Source: Amycolatopsis nigrescens CSC17Ta-90
GTDB taxonomy: Bacteria; Actinomycetota; Actinomycetes; Mycobacteriales; Pseudonocardiaceae
Length of the DNA: 64,000 bases
Assembly (NCBI RefSeq): GCF_000384315.1
Contig: NZ_ARVW01000001.1
Location: forward strand, 4,402,157 to 4,466,156
Direction: 5' to 3'
Below, piece after piece: positions 27,138 to 34,766 of this stretch (within the stretch, counting starts at the first letter, position 1; every line of letters starts with the position of its first letter). Below the pieces are notes generated by a model. It saw only the letters and a program-made list of their open reading frames with translations. It did not search any database and had not been told where the DNA came from. A program made the translations under genes and the position numbers.

Positions 27138-28297
27138 CGCGGCACCTCTAGCTCCACGGTCGTCCCGGCACCCGGCTCGCTGCGGATGGTCAGCGTGCCA
27201 CCGACCTGCTCCGCCCGCGTCCGCATCCCGCGCAGCCCGAACCGGGCGGTCTCCCCGGCCACCACGAAACCGGCGCCGTCGTCGGTCACGGTCAGCCGCA
27301 CCAGATCGTCCACAACAGACAGTCCTATTGAGACGCTGTCAGCGTGCGCGTGCTTGCGCACGTTCGTCAGCGCTTCCTGCGCGGCCCGCAGCAGCACCAC
27401 GTCGGTGGCCATGCCCAGCGGCGGCAGCTCGGCGATCTCGCAGCGCACCCGCGACCCGGTCTCCTCGGCCAACCGGTCGGCCTGGCGGCGGACCGCATCC
27501 TCCAGCGATCCGGCGTCCAGCGCGGACGGGGTCAGCGCGGCCACCATCGCGCGCGCCTCGGCCAGGTTCTCCCGCGCGGTGCGGGCGGTCAGCTCCAGAT
27601 GCCGCCTCGCCGCCGCCGGCTCGGTGTCCATTTCGGACTCCGCGGCCTGCGCCAGCGTCACGATGCTGGTGAAGCCCTGCGCCAGCGTGTCGTGGATTTC
27701 CCTGGCGAGGCGCTCCCGCTCGGCCGCGGTGCCCGCCTCGTGGGAGAGCATGGCCACTTCCGCCCTGCTGGCCTCCAGCTTCTCGATCAGCTCGGCGCGT
27801 TCCTTGCTCTGCTGCACCACGCGTTGCAGCCAGAAGCCGATGAACACGCCGAACAGCGCCAGGATCGCGGTCATCGGCAGCAAGGTGGCCAGGTCCGGCT
27901 CGCGCACCCCGTGCTTGATGATCACCGAAGCCGGCGGCAGCAGCACCGCCAGCGTGGTGACCACCGTGGCCGGCACCGCCGGTAGCGTCAGGTAGAGCAT
28001 CGGGCAGACCGCGAACAGGACGAATCCGCCGTTCGGGTCGGCCAGCACCGCCACCACGGTCAGCGCCACCAGCACCGCGGCGAACCAGCGGTCCCCGCGC
28101 CGCTGCTCGTCGGCCATGGTGATCCGGCGGCCGGCCAGCAGGTAGCTCAGCGCGATCGCGGCCACCGCCCCGGTGGCGACCAGCCGGTCACCGGCCGGGT
28201 TCGGGTAGCCCAGTACGAGCCAGAAAGTGGCGGCGAAGTCGATCGCGAAGAACGCGTCCCACAACCAGTACCAGCGCCGCCACGCGTCCGGCGTCAC
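27134..28297 (-). CDS. NarL-type sensor histidine kinase (HisKA_3)
   Basis: Membrane histidine kinase of 387 residues. GTG start at 28297 overlaps the permease stop (GTGA). Six or so hydrophobic helices form the sensor region (about 10-150) without a large external domain, suggesting intramembrane sensing. The HisKA_3 box is ERLAREIHDTLAQGFTSIV with the phosphorylated His, and the ATPase has ALTNVRKHAHA and DDGAGF. Kinases of this type coupled to ABC-2 exporters often sense the exported compound or the membrane state. Confidence 0.88.
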   Translation of the reverse strand: MTPDAWRRWYWLWDAFFAIDFAATFWLVLGYPNPAGDRLVATGAVAAIALSYLLAGRRITMADEQRRGDRWFAAVLVALTVVAVLADPNGGFVLFAVCPMLYLTLPAVPATVVTTLAVLLPPASVIIKHGVREPDLATLLPMTAILALFGVFIGFWLQRVVQQSKERAELIEKLEASRAEVAMLSHEAGTAAERERLAREIHDTLAQGFTSIVTLAQAAESEMDTEPAAARRHLELTARTARENLAEARAMVAALTPSALDAGSLEDAVRRQADRLAEETGSRVRCEIAELPPLGMATDVVLLRAAQEALTNVRKHAHADSVSIGLSVVDDLVRLTVTDDGAGFVVAGETARFGLRGMRTRAEQVGGTLTIRSEPGAGTTVELEVPR

Positions 28298-29157
28298 CGA
28301 TCCCGGTCGGTCCAGCGGAAGCTCAGCCGGCACAGCACCAGCCCGGCCACGCACCAGCCGCCGAGCACTAGTGCGACCTTCCCGAGCTCCCATTGCCCCG
28401 CCATCTCGTAGACCACCATCGAATCCGGCAGGAACACCGAGCGGAAGCCCTGGCAGATCCACTTCACCGGGAAGAACGATGCCACGTCGACCATCACCCC
28501 CGGCAGGCTGGTGATCGGCGTGACGAACACGCCGGAGACGAACTGCAGCCCGAGGTAGATCAGGTTCATCACCGCGGACGCGCCGTTCACCGACCTGGCC
28601 AGCGAACTGGCCGCGATGCCGAGCAGCGAGCAGGCGATGATGCCGAGCGCGAACACCCAGCCGAAGGTCAGCCATTTCGCCGCCGTCGCGGGCAGGGTGA
28701 GGTCGAACAGCAGCGTCGCGGCGGTGAGCATCAGCAGCGCTTCGGCCAGGCTGGCCACCGCCACCAGCACGATCTTGCCGATGAAGTAGGAGCCGACCGG
28801 CATCGGCGTGCCGCGCAGCCGCTTCAGCGTCCCGTCCTCCCGGTCGGCGGCGACGCCGATGCCCATCGTGTTGAACGAGGTGGAGATGATGCCGGCGCCG
28901 ATCATGCCGGCCGCCAGCACCTGGCTGGCGGTGACGCCGGTGCCTTGGTAGGAGTCCTTGAACATCGAGCCGAGCAGCACCATCAGGAAGGTCGGCAGGG
29001 CGAAGGTGAAGATCACCTGTTCCCGGTGCCGGAAGAACTCGGTCAGCTCGATCCGGCCGCGGGCGAGGCCGAGCGCGAGCGTGCCGGGCAGTGCCGCCAC
29101 GGCCGCCGTGGTCCGCGTGTTCCTCGGTGCTCGCGGGGTGGTCACCGTGGTGCTCAT
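28294..29157 (-). CDS. ABC-2 type transporter permease
   Basis: Exporter membrane subunit of 287 residues with six predicted helices in the ABC-2 arrangement: N-terminal helix after ELTEFFRHREQVIFTFALP, then a loop with ADREDGTLKRLRGTPMP, the coupling phrase of this family, and a final VKWICQGFRSVFLPD segment. Overlaps the ATPase gene upstream (ATGA) and the kinase gene downstream (GTGA). Substrate unknown; drug, lipid or peptide export are the usual options. Confidence 0.85.
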   Translation of the reverse strand: MSTTVTTPRAPRNTRTTAAVAALPGTLALGLARGRIELTEFFRHREQVIFTFALPTFLMVLLGSMFKDSYQGTGVTASQVLAAGMIGAGIISTSFNTMGIGVAADREDGTLKRLRGTPMPVGSYFIGKIVLVAVASLAEALLMLTAATLLFDLTLPATAAKWLTFGWVFALGIIACSLLGIAASSLARSVNGASAVMNLIYLGLQFVSGVFVTPITSLPGVMVDVASFFPVKWICQGFRSVFLPDSMVVYEMAGQWELGKVALVLGGWCVAGLVLCRLSFRWTDRDR

Positions 29158-29990
29158 CGCTGTGCTCCGATCAGTTCGAGGTAGGTGTCCTCCAGGCTCG
29201 GCCGGGTGACGGTCAGTTCGGCGAGCTCGCTACCCCCAGCAGAGAGCTCGTTGATCACCCGGGTCGGGGTCTGCGTGCGTACCTCCCGCGGTCCGCTCGC
29301 GTCGGTCCAGCGCACGGTCGCCCGCGCGCCGGCCCGGCCGCCGAGGTTGGCAGGGGTGTCTTCGGCGACGATCCGGCCGCGGGCGATCACCGCCACCCGG
29401 TCGGCCAGCGCCTCGGCCTCGTCCAGGTAGTGCGTGGTCAGCAGGATCGTGCTGCCCTCCGCGGCGAGCGCGCGGATCAGGTCCCAGAACTGCCGTCGTG
29501 CCTTCGGGTCGAAGCCGGTGGTCGGCTCGTCCAGGAAGATCAGCTCCGGCCTGCCGATGATGCCCAGCGCCACGTCCACCCGGCGACGCTGGCCGCCGGA
29601 GAGCGAGCGCACCTTGGCCTTGGCCTTCTCGGCTAGCCCGACCTGTTCGAGCACCTGCTCCGGGTCGCGCGGGTTCGGGTAGTAGCGGGCGAAATGCCGG
29701 ACGGTCTCGGCCACCGTGAGCCCGGCCGCGTCCTGCGCGGTCTGCAGCACGATGCCCAGCTTCGAGCGCCAGGCGCGCCCGGCCGTGCCGGGATCCTCGC
29801 CGAGCACGGTGACCTCGCCGGCGGTGCGCCGTCGGTGTCCCTCCAGGATCTCCACCGTGGTGGTCTTGCCGGCCCCGTTCGGCCCGAGCAGCGAGAACAC
29901 CTCACCGCGGTGAATCTCCAGGTCGATGCCGGCCACCGCGAGCTGGCCGGGGTACTCCTTGCGCAGGCCGCGCACTTCGATCGCGTTCAT
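29154..29990 (-). CDS. ABC transporter ATP-binding protein (ABC-2 export)
   Basis: ATPase of 278 residues driving the adjacent ABC-2 permease. ATG at 29990 (MNAIEVRGL) is preceded by GAGGG. Walker A GPNGAGKTT, signature LSGGQRRRVDVALG, Walker B LIFLDEPTTGFDP and switch LTTHYLDEAEALADR are all intact. The C-terminal extension with PSLEDTYLELIG is typical of the DrrA/NatA-like drug-export branch. It is the first gene of the operon; the inverted repeat at 30105-30139 lies in its upstream region. Confidence 0.87.
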   Translation of the reverse strand: MNAIEVRGLRKEYPGQLAVAGIDLEIHRGEVFSLLGPNGAGKTTTVEILEGHRRRTAGEVTVLGEDPGTAGRAWRSKLGIVLQTAQDAAGLTVAETVRHFARYYPNPRDPEQVLEQVGLAEKAKAKVRSLSGGQRRRVDVALGIIGRPELIFLDEPTTGFDPKARRQFWDLIRALAAEGSTILLTTHYLDEAEALADRVAVIARGRIVAEDTPANLGGRAGARATVRWTDASGPREVRTQTPTRVINELSAGGSELAELTVTRPSLEDTYLELIGAQR

Positions 29991-30104
29991 GCCCTCAGCC
30001 TGCTGCCGTCGGCTCGCCTCCGGGACGACCTCTCCACTGAATCCCGCTGTCCACCGTTCGATGGACACGCCCGTCCCGGCCGTGCGGAAGGTCGGAATCG
30101 CAGA

Positions 30105-30139
30105 GTTTCCCGTGGAACCAAACGATTCCACGGCGAAAC
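30105..30139. promoter_or_regulatory. Inverted repeat upstream of the ABC-2/two-component operon
   Basis: GTTTCCCGTGGAA (30105-30117) and TTCCACGGCGAAAC (30126-30139) pair over 13 bp with one bulged C around an 8-nt loop. It sits about 115 nt upstream of the ATPase start. It is a candidate binding site for the operon's own LuxR-type regulator. Confidence 0.45.
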
Positions 30140-30230
30140 CGAGTAGCTGAGCGCGATCGGGAGCAGCCAACTCGGTGACCGGAACCGCCAACACGGTGAC
30201 GAGGGCGGCCAACACGGTGATCCGCGCTTA

Positions 30231-30260
30231 TTGACAAACTGTCTAACATGACAATATGTC
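30231..30260 (+). promoter_or_regulatory. Promoter/operator with tandem TGACA-N3-TGTC palindromes
   Basis: TGACAAACTGTC (30232-30243) and TGACAATATGTC (30249-30260) are two short palindromes 17 bp apart. The first overlaps a -35-like TTGACA (30231-30236), and the second covers the ATG of the following gene at 30256. The arrangement suggests TetR autoregulation. There is no ribosome site, so the transcript may have a very short leader or none. Confidence 0.6.
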
Positions 30261-31977
30261 TCATACGTGGGTGACGGCCAGCGACGGTGTGCGCCTCTCG
30301 GTGCGGGCGACCGGCCCGGAAGACGCGCCGGTGCTGATAGCCGTGCACGGCTATCCGGACAACTCCTCGATGTGGGACGGGGTGGTGGCCGAGTTCGGCG
30401 ACCGCTACCGCGTGGTCGTCTACGACGTTCGGGGAGCGGGCGAATCGGACAAGCCGCGCGGCCGTCGCGCCTACCGGCTGGACCAGCTGGAGCGCGACCT
30501 CGCTGCGGTGGCGGAACACGTCGCGCCCGGCGGCCGGTTCCACCTGCTGGCGCACGACTGGGGCTCGATCCAGGCATGGCAGGCGGTCACCGGTGACCTG
30601 CTGCGCGGTCGGATCGCCTCGTACACCTCGATTTCCGGGCCGAGCCTTGATCACGCCGGCGCCTGGTTCCGCGCCCAGCTGCGGCCGAGCCCGCGCGCGT
30701 TGCGGCACGCGCTCGGCCAGTTCCTGCACTCCGGCTACATCGCCTACTTCCAGCTCCCGCTGATCCCGGAACTGGTCTGGCGGCTCGGCCTGATGGGCAG
30801 GCTGATGCGGGTGCTGGAGCCGTCCGCGGGCAGCCCGGTCGCTTCGGACGGCGTGCACGGGCTCAATCTCTACCGCGCGAACATTTTCTCCCGGATGGTG
30901 CGGCCGGCGCCGCGGCAGGCGGACATTCCGGTGCAGGTGCTCGCGCCCACCGGCGATTCGTTCGTCGGCACCCCGATGCAGACCGAAATCGAGCGCTGGG
31001 TACCGCAGCTGCGGGTGCGCAAGGTGGTCGGCAGCCACTGGATCACCAGGAGCAAACCCGAGCTGATCGCCCGCGCCGCTGGTGAGCTGATCGACCACGT
31101 CGAGGGCGGCGAAGAGCCGCGAAGCCTGCGACGGGCCAGGGTGAACGACACGAAGCGCGGGCACTTCGCGGACCAGTTGGTGGTGGTGACCGGGGCCGGC
31201 AGCGGGATCGGGCGCGCCACCGCGCTGGCCTTCGCCGAGCAGGGCGCCGACCTGGTGCTCACCGACATCAACAAGGACGCGGCGAGCGAGACCGTGAAAC
31301 TGGTCCGCGCCAAGGGCTCCGCGGCCACTGAGTACAAAGTGGACTCATCGGACGGGGATGCGGTGGCGGAGTTCGCCAAGCAGGTCCGGGCCGAGCACGG
31401 GGTGCCGGACATCGTGGTGAACAACGCCGGCATCGGCATGTCCGGCCCCTTCCTGGACACCTCGCAGGCGGACTGGGAAAAGGTCATCGACGTCAACCTG
31501 TGGGGCGTGATCCACGGCTGCCGTGCCTTCGCCGAGCAGCTGGTGGAGCGCGGCGAGGGCGGGCACATCGTGAACCTCGCTTCCGCCGCCGCGTACCTGC
31601 CGTCGCGGACGCTGCCCGCTTACGCCACCACGAAGTCCGCGGTGCTGATGCTGACCGAATGCCTGCGCGCGGAACTGGCCGCGCACGGGATCGGGGTGAC
31701 CGCGATCTGCCCCGGCATCGTGCACACGAACATCACCAGCACCACCAGGTTCGTCGGCGTGGACCAGGTGGAGCAGCGGCGGCGGCAGAAGTCCGCGACG
31801 AAGCTGTACGGCAAGCGGAACTTCGGCCCGGAGAAGGTGGCCGCTGACATCCTGCGGGCGGTGCAGAAGAACACCGCGCTCGCCCCGTCCACGCCGGAGG
31901 CGAAGGCGGCACTGGTCGCCTCCCGGCTGACCCCCGGCCTGCTGCGGGCGGCCGCGAAACGGGACGTCACCCCTTGA
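30256..31977 (+). CDS. EphD-like alpha/beta-hydrolase fused to short-chain dehydrogenase
   Basis: A 573-residue two-domain enzyme. Residues 1-290 are an alpha/beta hydrolase of the epoxide-hydrolase type: oxyanion HGYPDNSSMW, nucleophile D101 in LLAHDWGSIQAWQ, and a catalytic His in GSHWITRSKP. Residues about 302-573 are an SDR with cofactor site VVTGAGSGIGRA, NNAG, and the YxxxK pair in LPAYATTKSAV. The same fusion is known as EphD in M. tuberculosis (Rv2214c). No visible neighbour indicates a mycolate context, so the substrate is open. A TetR gene overlaps the stop, and tandem palindromes overlap the start. Confidence 0.85.
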   Translation: MSHTWVTASDGVRLSVRATGPEDAPVLIAVHGYPDNSSMWDGVVAEFGDRYRVVVYDVRGAGESDKPRGRRAYRLDQLERDLAAVAEHVAPGGRFHLLAHDWGSIQAWQAVTGDLLRGRIASYTSISGPSLDHAGAWFRAQLRPSPRALRHALGQFLHSGYIAYFQLPLIPELVWRLGLMGRLMRVLEPSAGSPVASDGVHGLNLYRANIFSRMVRPAPRQADIPVQVLAPTGDSFVGTPMQTEIERWVPQLRVRKVVGSHWITRSKPELIARAAGELIDHVEGGEEPRSLRRARVNDTKRGHFADQLVVVTGAGSGIGRATALAFAEQGADLVLTDINKDAASETVKLVRAKGSAATEYKVDSSDGDAVAEFAKQVRAEHGVPDIVVNNAGIGMSGPFLDTSQADWEKVIDVNLWGVIHGCRAFAEQLVERGEGGHIVNLASAAAYLPSRTLPAYATTKSAVLMLTECLRAELAAHGIGVTAICPGIVHTNITSTTRFVGVDQVEQRRRQKSATKLYGKRNFGPEKVAADILRAVQKNTALAPSTPEAKAALVASRLTPGLLRAAAKRDVTP

Positions 31978-32603
31978 GCGTGTCCCGCAAACCGCGCCGG
32001 ATGACCAAGGAGGCCAGGCGGGAGGGGCTGATCGCGGCGGCACTGGAGCTGTTCGGCGAGCGCGCGCCGGAACTGGTCACCGTGGACGACCTGATCGTCC
32101 GCGCGGACATCTCCCGGCCGTTGTTCTACCGGTACTTCTCCAGCCTGCACGAGCTGCGGCTGGCCGCGCTGCGCAAGGTCACCGACGGCCTGATCGACCG
32201 GCTGGCGGAACTGGCCGAAGGGCCGCCGCTGGACCGGCTGCGCGCCGCGGTCCGCGGCCTGATCGAGGTCGCCGACGAGTACCAGGCCGGTTATGTCGCA
32301 CTGCTGCGCGGCGGTTCGGTGATCGCCACTTCGGACACGGACGCGGTGGTGGACCAGGTGCGCAACCGCTCGGTGCGGCTGATCCTGGACGCGACCGGCG
32401 TCACCGAGCCGTCGCCGCTGCTGCTGCTCACCCTGCGCTGCTGGATCGCGGTGGTCGAGGGCACCCTGCTGAGCTGGCTGCAGGAGCGCACCGTTCCGCG
32501 CGAGTCGCTGGACGGCTGGCTGGTCGATCAGCTCGTCGCCATGGTCGCCGCCACCGCCCAACACGACCCCTCCGCCGCCGCGCTACTCCCCACCGGCAAA
32601 TAG
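31974..32603 (+). CDS. TetR-family transcriptional regulator
   Basis: A 209-residue TetR regulator whose TTG start overlaps the upstream stop (TTGA); GTG two codons later is an alternative. The helix-turn-helix reads VTVDDLIVRADISRPLFYRYFSSLHELR. It is cotranscribed with the EphD-like gene, and the TGACA-N3-TGTC palindromes at that gene's start are its likely target. Its stop codon (TAG) sits inside the loop-stem of an intrinsic terminator. Confidence 0.85.
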   Translation: MSVSRKPRRMTKEARREGLIAAALELFGERAPELVTVDDLIVRADISRPLFYRYFSSLHELRLAALRKVTDGLIDRLAELAEGPPLDRLRAAVRGLIEVADEYQAGYVALLRGGSVIATSDTDAVVDQVRNRSVRLILDATGVTEPSPLLLLTLRCWIAVVEGTLLSWLQERTVPRESLDGWLVDQLVAMVAATAQHDPSAAALLPTGK

Positions 32604-32630
32604 CCGGCTTTTTGCCCTCACGCGAACGAG
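32591..32630. terminator. Intrinsic terminator, copy 1 of a dispersed element
   Basis: Stem CCGGC/GCCGG (32593-32597, 32603-32607) with AAATA loop, followed by CTTTTTG. The tetR stop codon lies in the loop-stem junction. The first 28 bases are identical to 40141-40168, and 36 of 40 match 40141-40180. Confidence 0.8.
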
Positions 32631-32678
32631 CCCAACGTGACGTTTGGCCGCTAGAACGAGCCGAACGTCACGTTGGGC
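32630..32678. terminator. Large inverted repeat between convergent tetR and citA
   Basis: Arms GCCCAACGTGACGTTTGGC (32630-32648) and GCCGAACGTCACGTTGGGC (32660-32678) pair over all 19 positions with one G-U, around an 11-nt loop. The block GAACGAGCC-N-AACGT is also present as a direct repeat. It lies 24 nt beyond the citA stop and probably acts as a bidirectional transcription stop. Confidence 0.65.
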
Positions 32679-32701
32679 CGTGACGGGTGGGGCTGGTGGG
32701 A

Positions 32702-33859
32702 TCAGAGTGCGGTGACGGTCGGCCAGCCTTCGACCTCCTGCGGGCTGCGCGGGCCGGGGCCGACGTACTTCGCGGACGGGCGCACCAGGCGGCCGGTCTG
32801 CTTCTGCTCCAGGATGTGCGCGGCCCAGCCGGCGGTCCGCGCGGAGCTGAACATGGCCGGCATCATGTGCGTCGGCACCTTGGCGAAGTCCAGGATCACC
32901 GCCGCCCAGAACTCCACATTGGTCTCGATCGGCCGGTCCGGCCGCCGCTCGCGCAGCTCGGCCAGCGCGGCCTGCTCCAGCGCGGCGGCCACCTCGTACC
33001 GCTCGGCGCCGAGCTCGCGGCAGGTCCGGCGGAGCACCCTGGCGCGCGGGTCCTCGGCGCGGTACACCCGGTGGCCGAAGCCCATCAGCCGCTCCCGGCG
33101 GTCCAGGATGCCCTTGACCACCCCGGCCGCGTCGCCGGTGCGCTCCGCCTCGGCGATCATCGGCAGCACCCTGGCCGGCGCGCCGCCGTGCAGCGGGCCG
33201 GACATCGCGCCGATCGCGCCGGACAGCGCGGCGGCAACGTCGGCCCCGGTGGAAGCGATCACGCGAGCGGTGAAGGTGGACGCGTTCAGCCCGTGCTCGG
33301 CGGCGGAGACCCAGTACGCGTCCACGGCCTTCACGTGTGCCGGGTCCGGCTCGCCGCGCCAGCGCACCATGAACCGCTCGGTGATCGTGTTCGCTTCGTC
33401 CACCCTGGACTGCGGCACGGCCGGCACCCCGATCCCGCGCGCGGACTGGGCGACATAGGACAGTGCCATCACCGAGGCGCGGGCGAGCTGGTCGCGGGCA
33501 TCGGCGTCGGAGATGTCGAGCAGCGGCTGGTAACCCCAGATCGGCGCCAGCATGGCCAGCGCGGACTGCACGTCGACCCGGACGTCGCCGGTGTGCACCG
33601 GGATCGGGAATGCCTCTGCTGGCGGCAGTCCGTGCCCGAACCGGCCGTCCACCAGCAGACCCCACACGTCGCCGAAACTCACCTTGCCGGCCAGGTCCTC
33701 GATGTCCACGCCGCGATATCGGAGGGCGCCGCCGTCGCGGTCGGGTTCGGCGATCTCGGTGCGGAAGGCGACCACGCCTTCCAGACCAGGCCGGAACCCG
33801 TCGTCCGGTTCAGCGGACTCTTCGACCGTGGAAGTGGATGCGGGCGCTGACGTAGTCAT
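32702..33859 (-). CDS. citA: Citrate synthase 2
   Basis: Citrate synthase paralog of 385 residues, condensing acetyl-CoA and oxaloacetate. Family blocks present: GGALRYRGVDIEDLAG, SAAEHGLNASTFTARVIASTGADV (active-site His), IGAMSGPLHGGAPARVLPM, and RLMGFGHRVYRAEDPRARVLRR (second His and Arg). It is the shorter actinobacterial form, distinct from the gltA gene at 55.6 kb, and matches Rv0889c in orientation relative to serC. The extra N-terminal 25 residues are acidic and low in complexity. Confidence 0.92.
   Translation of the reverse strand: MTTSAPASTSTVEESAEPDDGFRPGLEGVVAFRTEIAEPDRDGGALRYRGVDIEDLAGKVSFGDVWGLLVDGRFGHGLPPAEAFPIPVHTGDVRVDVQSALAMLAPIWGYQPLLDISDADARDQLARASVMALSYVAQSARGIGVPAVPQSRVDEANTITERFMVRWRGEPDPAHVKAVDAYWVSAAEHGLNASTFTARVIASTGADVAAALSGAIGAMSGPLHGGAPARVLPMIAEAERTGDAAGVVKGILDRRERLMGFGHRVYRAEDPRARVLRRTCRELGAERYEVAAALEQAALAELRERRPDRPIETNVEFWAAVILDFAKVPTHMMPAMFSSARTAGWAAHILEQKQTGRLVRPSAKYVGPGPRSPQEVEGWPTVTAL
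33398..33410. repeat. GTCCA-N3-TGGAC palindrome, copy in citA
   Basis: GTCCACCCTGGAC. In the citA frame it reads TCC-AGG-GTG-GAC (S-R-V-D). Confidence 0.8.
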
Positions 33860-34156
33860 TGATCAGACCTTTCGATGCGCGTTCCCGAAAACTTGCTTGT
33901 GGCGCGCACGGGTGACGCGCAGGGGCGCGCACCATCGCACGAGTGAGACAAACCTTGCTCCTATGACGGTCGAGTATCAATCGAAAGATGCGGTGGTTTC
34001 GGTCACGATTACGAGAACGATTCAGTGCGGACGGGGGCGATCACCGGAATCATTCCCGCTAGATGATCGAGCCGCAGGTCGGCGGCGCGGACCGGCCAGG
34101 TAAATCCTGGGTTTCCAGGACGCGCGAGCCACCCGAAGCGGTGATAAACCTTTGTC
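33860..34156. promoter_or_regulatory. Divergent citA-ureA intergenic region
   Basis: Close to 300 bases with no gene. It must hold the promoters of citA (minus) and the urease operon (plus). It contains AT-richer stretches such as TATCAATCGAAAGATG around 33975. I found no convincing NikR, Nur or GlnR site by eye. Confidence 0.4.
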
Positions 34157-34459
34157 ATGCATCTTTCCCCGCAAGAACGGGACAAGCTGCTCGTGCACGT
34201 GGCCGCCGACGTGGCGCGCCGGCGGCTCGAGCGGGGCCTGCGGCTGAACTATCCGGAAGCCGTTGCCCTGATCACCGACCACGTGCTGGAAGGCGCGCGG
34301 GACGGGCGCACGGTGAGCGAGCTGGTCGCCAGTGGCCGCACCGTGCTGACCAGCGCGCAGGTCCTCGACGGGGTGCCGGGGATGGTGGATTCGGTGCAGG
34401 TCGAGGCGACCTTCCCGGACGGCACGAAGCTGGTCACCGTGCATGACCCGATTGTGTGA
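34157..34459 (+). CDS. ureA: Urease gamma subunit
   Basis: Smallest structural subunit (100 residues) of the cytosolic nickel enzyme that hydrolyses urea to ammonia and carbamate. It has the standard start [23 protein letters not shown] and the conserved [24 protein letters not shown] and [28 protein letters not shown]. Length is exactly that of the family. First gene of ureABCFGD. Confidence 0.97.
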   Translation: MHLSPQERDKLLVHVAADVARRRLERGLRLNYPEAVALITDHVLEGARDGRTVSELVASGRTVLTSAQVLDGVPGMVDSVQVEATFPDGTKLVTVHDPIV

Positions 34460-34469
34460 AAGGTGCGCG

Positions 34470-34766
34470 ATGCGCCCAGGAGAGATCATTCCGGCGGACC
34501 TGCCGGTGCCGCTGAACCCCGGTAGGCCGCGGACCCGGCTGCGCGTGCGCAACACCGGTGACCGGCCGGTCCAGGTCGGCTCGCACTACCACTTCGCGCA
34601 GGTGAACCCCGCGCTCGACTTCGACCGGGAAGCGGCGCGCGGGCTGCGGCTGCACGTGCCGGCCGGCACGTCGGTGCGCTTCGAGCCCGGCATCGAGCGC
34701 GAGGTCGAGCTGGTGCCGCTGGCCGGTCGCGGCGAGGTACCCGGGCTGCGCAAGGACATGCCGTGA
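34470..34766 (+). CDS. ureB: Urease beta subunit
   Basis: Structural subunit of 98 residues. The ATG at 34470 gives the family-typical [16 protein letters not shown] and is favoured over an in-frame ATG 27 nt upstream that overlaps ureA. The conserved core [23 protein letters not shown] and the [17 protein letters not shown] end are present. Separate gamma and beta genes, as here, are the usual actinobacterial layout. Overlaps ureC by 4 nt. Confidence 0.96.
   Translation: MRPGEIIPADLPVPLNPGRPRTRLRVRNTGDRPVQVGSHYHFAQVNPALDFDREAARGLRLHVPAGTSVRFEPGIEREVELVPLAGRGEVPGLRKDMP

Noticed and set aside
25926..27995. Plus-strand open frame of 689 codons
   Set aside because: It runs over one real gene in another frame and is antisense to a response regulator and kinase with intact motifs.
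30256..31977. Assigning the EphD-like fusion to mycolic acid metabolism
   Set aside because: The fusion architecture matches, but nothing else in the window indicates mycolate synthesis, so only the architecture is claimed.
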